Below are positions 6,159 to 9,907 of a DNA stretch of 9,907 bases, in pieces; the first letter of the stretch is position 1, and every line of letters begins with the position of its first letter. The DNA comes from an uncultured Robiginitomaculum sp. Its GTDB lineage: Bacteria; Pseudomonadota; Alphaproteobacteria; Caulobacterales; Maricaulaceae. The translations under genes and the position numbers were made by a program. The stretch lies in contig CALKXN010000352.1 of NCBI GenBank assembly GCA_938003555.1, positions 1 to 9,907 of the forward strand, read 5' to 3'. The notes below the pieces were generated by a model. The model worked only from the letters and a program-made list of their open reading frames with translations. It made no database searches and was not told the origin of the DNA.

Positions 6159-8237
6159 CTACTGATCCAAGAAAGACCTTAGCTTCCGGCTTCGGCTTGG
6201 ATGCTTCAGTTTCCGCAGTGCCTTGGCTTCGATCTGGCGAATCCGTTCGCGTGTTACGCTGAACTGTTGGCCGACTTCTTCTAATGTGTGGTCGGTGTTC
6301 ATGCCGATGCCGAAGCGCATGCGCAGGACGCGTTCTTCGCGCGGGGTTAGGGACGCGAGGACGCGTGTTGTGGTTTCGCGCAGGTTTGATTGGATGGCCG
6401 CATCGATAGGCAGCTGCGCATTTTCGTCGCGAATGAAATCGCCCAATTGACTATCTTCTTCGTCGCCAATTGGCGTTTCCAAAGAGATCGGCTCTTTGGC
6501 GATTTTCATGACCTTGCGCACTTTTTCGAGCGGCATGGCTAATTTAGATGACAATTCTTCGGGTGTCGGTTCACGGCCAATTTCATGCAAAATCTGACGC
6601 GAGGTGCGCACGATTTTATTGATCGTCTCTATCATATGCACCGGAATACGGATGGTGCGCGCTTGGTCAGCGATAGAGCGGGTAATGGCCTGACGAATCC
6701 ACCATGTGGCGTAAGTACTGAATTTATAGCCACGGCGATATTCGAATTTATCGACAGCTTTCATCAAACCGATATTACCTTCTTGAATTAAATCAAGGAA
6801 TTGGAGGCCGCGGTTTGTGTACTTTTTCGCAATTGAAATCACGAGACGCAAGTTCGCCTCAACCATTTCTTTCTTGGCTTGACGCGCTTCGCGCTCACCT
6901 TTTTGAACCGTCTGAACAATGCGGCGGAACTCATCAACCGGCACGCCAGTCTCTTGAGCCTGAATACCGATTTCATTTCTGATCTTATCAATGGAGCGGC
7001 GCTCGCGTTTGATAAAGCGCGTCCACGCCTCGCTGCGATCTTCCATTTGCTCAACCCAATTCGGGTTCAGCTCGCTGCCCAAATAGCACTCTAGGAAGTC
7101 TTGACGCGGCACGCCATTCCCATCAGCCAGACGCATCAATTTACCTTCAAGCCCGATCAAGCGCTTGTTAATCGCATAGAGCTGCTCAACCAGAGCGTCG
7201 ATACGCGCATTATTCAAATGCAGAGACTTTAGCTCTTCGATGATGCGATTTTGGATGGCGTCATATTCTTCGGCTTGCGGCTTGCGCAATTTCTTGCCGG
7301 ACAGACGCGCGCGGATCAGCATGTCTTGGAGCTTTTGGAAGCGGCCAAAATCTTCACCGATCAAGCGCAGCGTTTCAAATACGCTCTCGCGCAGCTCTGC
7401 TTCCATGGACGCCATAGACAGATTGGCTTTTTCGTCTTCGTCAATCTCGTCATCATCATCGAGGGTTTTTTGGCCCTCTTCATAATCTTTGTCGCGTTTG
7501 ATAATCTCAGGGCGCGTCGGCAGAAGGACTTCGCCCTCTTCCGCTTCGATCTCGCCCTTTTCGATCTTTTCTTTACGCACGGCAGCCGCAGAATTATCAA
7601 TCTGCACCTTGCCGATAAATTTATTATAAGTCGTATCCAGATCGATAATATCGCGCAGCAGGATGCGGCCTTCTTCAAGCTCTTCGCGCCAAACCATGAT
7701 CGCTTCAAATGTCAGCGCGCTCTCGCACAGACCTTTAATCATTGTGTCGCGGCCAGCCTCAATACGCTTGGCAATCGCAATCTCGCCCTCGCGTGACAGC
7801 AGTTCAACCGTGCCCATCTCACGTAGATACATCCGAACCGGATCATCAGTGCGATCCAAATCGGCTTTGGCATTCCCGCCCTTAACGGAGCGGTCTTCAT
7901 TGCGCACGAGCAGGTTATTAGGGTTTTTCGCGTTCGGGTCTTCGTCGACCACGCTGATGCCTTGCTCGGACAGAAGCGCAAGAACGGCTTCGATTTCGTC
8001 GGGCGTCACATCATCTTTGCGAATGTGCTTATTAAGCTCTTCGGTCGAGAGCAAGCCGGATTTCTTAGCCAGCGTGATCATCCGCTTTACTTCGGCATTA
8101 TTGGTATCCAGCAAGGGCGCTTTTTCGTTGCTCGCCTCTTCGGTCTTGGTTTCCTCAACCACAGCCACTTCAGTCTCTTCGACGTCGGGTTTAGCGGTTT
8201 TTGTTGCGGCTGGCTTCTTCGCTGCGGCTTTCGCCAT
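6159..8237 (-). CDS. rpoD: RNA polymerase principal sigma factor RpoD (sigma-70)
   Basis: This is the complete housekeeping sigma factor, 692 residues, in the range of alphaproteobacterial RpoD. A Lys/Ala-rich then acidic N-terminal tail (1-40) precedes region 1.1 (about 46-100). Region 1.2 follows (about 129-165, [12 protein letters not shown]), then a long non-conserved region (about 170-450) with an acidic run [11 protein letters not shown] at 260-270. Region 2 (about 455-535) contains the core-binding and -10 recognition elements: [30 protein letters not shown] and [15 protein letters not shown]. Region 3 starts near [11 protein letters not shown] (531-541). Region 4 (about 625-680) has the -35 recognition helix-turn-helix [20 protein letters not shown]. 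The ATG at 8237 is preceded by GGAG six bases away. It follows dnaG with a 97-base spacer, the conserved macromolecular-synthesis order. All key regions are intact. Confidence 0.99.
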   Translation of the reverse strand: MAKAAAKKPAATKTAKPDVEETEVAVVEETKTEEASNEKAPLLDTNNAEVKRMITLAKKSGLLSTEELNKHIRKDDVTPDEIEAVLALLSEQGISVVDEDPNAKNPNNLLVRNEDRSVKGGNAKADLDRTDDPVRMYLREMGTVELLSREGEIAIAKRIEAGRDTMIKGLCESALTFEAIMVWREELEEGRILLRDIIDLDTTYNKFIGKVQIDNSAAAVRKEKIEKGEIEAEEGEVLLPTRPEIIKRDKDYEEGQKTLDDDDEIDEDEKANLSMASMEAELRESVFETLRLIGEDFGRFQKLQDMLIRARLSGKKLRKPQAEEYDAIQNRIIEELKSLHLNNARIDALVEQLYAINKRLIGLEGKLMRLADGNGVPRQDFLECYLGSELNPNWVEQMEDRSEAWTRFIKRERRSIDKIRNEIGIQAQETGVPVDEFRRIVQTVQKGEREARQAKKEMVEANLRLVISIAKKYTNRGLQFLDLIQEGNIGLMKAVDKFEYRRGYKFSTYATWWIRQAITRSIADQARTIRIPVHMIETINKIVRTSRQILHEIGREPTPEELSSKLAMPLEKVRKVMKIAKEPISLETPIGDEEDSQLGDFIRDENAQLPIDAAIQSNLRETTTRVLASLTPREERVLRMRFGIGMNTDHTLEEVGQQFSVTRERIRQIEAKALRKLKHPSRSRKLRSFLDQ

Positions 8238-8243
8238 AAATCA

Positions 8244-8247
8244 CTCC
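8244..8247 (-). promoter_or_regulatory. Ribosome binding site of rpoD
   Basis: The minus strand reads ACGGAGTGATTT before the ATG at 8237, with GGAG six bases from the start codon. It supports this start, which also gives the Lys/Ala-rich N-terminus usual in alphaproteobacterial RpoD. Confidence 0.6.
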
Positions 8248-8296
8248 GTTCACGCGCGGCCACGGGCCTGCATGTATATCTCACGCCAAAATGGCT

Positions 8297-8321
8297 GCGC
8301 TGACATGTGCCAACACAGCGC
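8297..8321. repeat. Inverted repeat in the dnaG-rpoD spacer
   Basis: On the plus strand GCGCTG (8297-8302) and CAGCGC (8316-8321) form perfect six-base arms around a 13-base centre. The centre can itself form TGTG-TTGG-CACA on the minus strand as an alternative stem. The structure begins 12 bases after the dnaG stop. No T-run follows it, so it is not a standard Rho-independent terminator. It may act as an RNA processing or stability element, or a protein-binding palindrome. The remainder of the 97-base spacer holds the rpoD ribosome binding site. I could not pick out a convincing promoter there, although an AT-rich GATATAC lies at about 8275-8281. Confidence 0.4.
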
Positions 8322-8333
8322 CCAAGGCTGGGT

Positions 8334-9907
8334 TTACCGTTTCGTTGCTGCCGCGGCTCGCATCAGTTTCTTCATCGCTTCACGGTCATTCGCCTGAAGC
8401 ACCGCATTCATGCGGTCTCTAAACTCTGCGCGCTGCGCGTCTGCAACGTCTAATTCTTGATGGGCGGCTGCTTCCTTTAGCCATTCCGTTTCGCGTAAAT
8501 CTTGACTTGCGCCTGCCTCTGTCATCGCCAGAGCCGATAGATTTTTACCAAACGAGGTGAATAGTTTTAAGTGCCCAGCATACCCGTTATCGACTATATG
8601 GGCACGAATAGAGGATTTATCAACAGCTATTGCGTCGCGCCAAAAGCTAAATATGCATTTTTGCAGTTCAATCAGGGCGGGCGTGTCAAATTTTAGCTCA
8701 AAAAAGATCTCATCGACCCGCTCTAATAGGCTTGGCGTGTCCAAAATAGCCTGCACTAAACGTTTTTCGCGCGGCGCGCGGCCCGTGCTGACATCCTGAT
8801 ACCGGCCCATTCGAGCCTTAAGCGCCGATGTCGGCGGCGGATTACCCTTTTTGCGCCCCCAACTTGACGTGCCTCGCCCGGGTTTAAATGCGGGGCGACC
8901 AAAGGCTTTATCAAACCGCTCCAGCAGCGCCGTTTTATATTGCTCGCGCACGCCCTCATGACTGATTTCGCGCAGCGCGCCATAGATACGGTCTTTAAGC
9001 CCTGCCTTGGCTTCGGGCGTGTTGAGGTCTTCTTTCTCAAGCTCGCGCCGCCACAGCATATCGACCAATGGCAATGCATCATCCAACGCTTTGCGCATGG
9101 CCGATGCGCCGTGGTCACGAATTAAATCATCAGGGTCAAGGCCATCCGGCATCAGGGCAAAGCGCAAAGTCTGCCCGGGTTTAATCAGGGGCAAAGCGCG
9201 CTCGATTGATCGAAACGCAGCCCGCAGTCCCGCCTTGTCACCATCAAAACATAATATCGGCTCTGGCCCTGCGCGCCACAGCAGGCCCATTTGATCTTCG
9301 GTCAGCGCCGTGCCGAGCGGCGCAACGGCGTGATCAAATCCGGCCCGCGCCAGCGCGATCACATCCATATAACCTTCGGCGACAATCAATCCGCGCGCCG
9401 GATTTTTCGGATCAGACAAGGCCTTACGCGCTTCGGGGTAGCGATAAAGGACGCCGCCCTTGTGGAACAGCTGCGTCTCGGGCGAGTTGAGATATTTCGC
9501 CTTGGCATCGGCCGCCATGGCCCGTCCGCCAAAGGCAATCAAACGGCCGCGGCTATCGGTGATCGGAAACATGATGCGATTGCGAAATCTGTCCCATGGC
9601 TGGCGGTCGCGGTCTTCGGGCTCTATGAGCAAACCCGTATCGACCAAAGCTTGCATCGGCGCGTCTTTATTAATCAGCTCATTTTTAAGCGCGTCAAAAC
9701 TATCGGGCGCAAAGCCAATGCCAAAGCGCGCCCAATCGGCCTCGCCAAGTCCGCGCCCCTCAAGATATCGCCGCGCATCTGCGCCAACGCTGCGGCGAAG
9801 CGATTGCTGGAAAAAGCGCGATGCTTCTTCGGTCCAATTGATCAGTTTTTTACTTTGCGCGGCCTTTCGCGCTGCATCCGGATCTTCGGCCGGCAGAGAT
9901 ATGCCCG
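8334..9907 (-). CDS. dnaG: DNA primase DnaG (partial, N-terminal zinc domain off the right edge)
   Basis: Primase makes the RNA primers for lagging-strand synthesis at the replication fork. The frame is open from the right edge to the TAA at 8334-8336 and gives 523 residues. The missing part is about the first 90-100 residues, the zinc-binding domain. What remains starts with the polymerase-domain N-lobe (NWTEEASRFFQQSLR, then ARRYLEGRGLG). It continues with WDRFRNRIMFPITDSRGR and AFGGRAM, then the TOPRIM centre. Its catalytic glutamate is in VAEGYMDVIALA (codon 9377-9375) and its metal-binding aspartates are in CFDGDKAG (codons at 9245 and 9239). A Gly/Lys/Arg-rich hinge (about 8830-8890) leads to the C-terminal helicase-binding region, which ends in MKKLMRAAAATKR. 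Motifs are intact. An ATG at 9656 is internal and not the start. The gene is followed by rpoD on the same strand. Confidence 0.97.
   Translation of the reverse strand, partial: GISLPAEDPDAARKAAQSKKLINWTEEASRFFQQSLRRSVGADARRYLEGRGLGEADWARFGIGFAPDSFDALKNELINKDAPMQALVDTGLLIEPEDRDRQPWDRFRNRIMFPITDSRGRLIAFGGRAMAADAKAKYLNSPETQLFHKGGVLYRYPEARKALSDPKNPARGLIVAEGYMDVIALARAGFDHAVAPLGTALTEDQMGLLWRAGPEPILCFDGDKAGLRAAFRSIERALPLIKPGQTLRFALMPDGLDPDDLIRDHGASAMRKALDDALPLVDMLWRRELEKEDLNTPEAKAGLKDRIYGALREISHEGVREQYKTALLERFDKAFGRPAFKPGRGTSSWGRKKGNPPPTSALKARMGRYQDVSTGRAPREKRLVQAILDTPSLLERVDEIFFELKFDTPALIELQKCIFSFWRDAIAVDKSSIRAHIVDNGYAGHLKLFTSFGKNLSALAMTEAGASQDLRETEWLKEAAAHQELDVADAQRAEFRDRMNAVLQANDREAMKKLMRAAAATKR

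Noticed and set aside
7428..7460. The acidic run in RpoD as a possible insertion
   Set aside because: It lies in the non-conserved region, which is variable and often acidic in proteobacterial RpoD; nothing suggests a recent insertion.
7251..7796. A long plus-strand frame (181 codons) opposite rpoD
   Set aside because: It lies entirely antisense to the conserved coding sequence of RpoD, has a biased composition that mirrors rpoD codons, and resembles no family.
7663..8397. A 244-codon plus-strand frame opposite the rpoD start and the spacer
   Set aside because: Its Ser-rich product is the antisense image of the Glu/Lys-rich RpoD N-terminus, and it shows no ribosome binding site or family motif.

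Overview
The window reads as a chromosomal segment of an alphaproteobacterium of moderate GC content. The basis is the adjacent dnaG and rpoD genes, the form of RpoD (a Lys/Ala-rich then acidic N-terminus and a long non-conserved region), and the envelope gene types. RpoD and DnaG look closest to the Caulobacterales/Maricaulales (Hyphomonadaceae-like) group, but this is a judgement by eye and not a placement. Every supported gene lies on the minus strand, so transcription runs from the right edge to the left. I see no tRNA, rRNA, insertion sequence, CRISPR array, phage gene or attachment site. No gene-free stretch exceeds about 115 bases.

Right part (6159-9907): DNA primase (dnaG, its N-terminal zinc domain cut off by the window edge), a 97-base spacer with an inverted repeat, then the complete principal sigma factor gene rpoD. 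This is the classic macromolecular-synthesis arrangement that links replication priming with housekeeping transcription.

Middle (5403-6154): two genes without recognised families follow rpoD with almost no gap. They are a doubtful 61-residue acidic ORF starting at TTG 4 bases after the rpoD stop, and a 189-residue membrane protein overlapping it by ATGA. A hairpin with a short T-run (5335-5352) and a set of 11-base-spaced CCGAT repeats (5356-5382) lie after them, and are the likely boundary between two transcription units.

Left part (1-5287): four closely spaced envelope genes, probably one operon. They are a very large polytopic DUF2339 protein, a bitopic protein resembling the YceB/DUF1439 type, a lipoprotein M19 membrane dipeptidase with its complete zinc site, and a second probable lipoprotein truncated by the left edge. 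The dipeptidase would act on dipeptides or related substrates in the periplasm. The roles of the other three are unknown, and joint action in the envelope is inferred only from gene order and predicted location.

I found no convincing undescribed defence or mobile system. The points most worth following are the uncharacterised pair after rpoD, the repeats upstream of the DUF2339 gene, and the envelope cluster.
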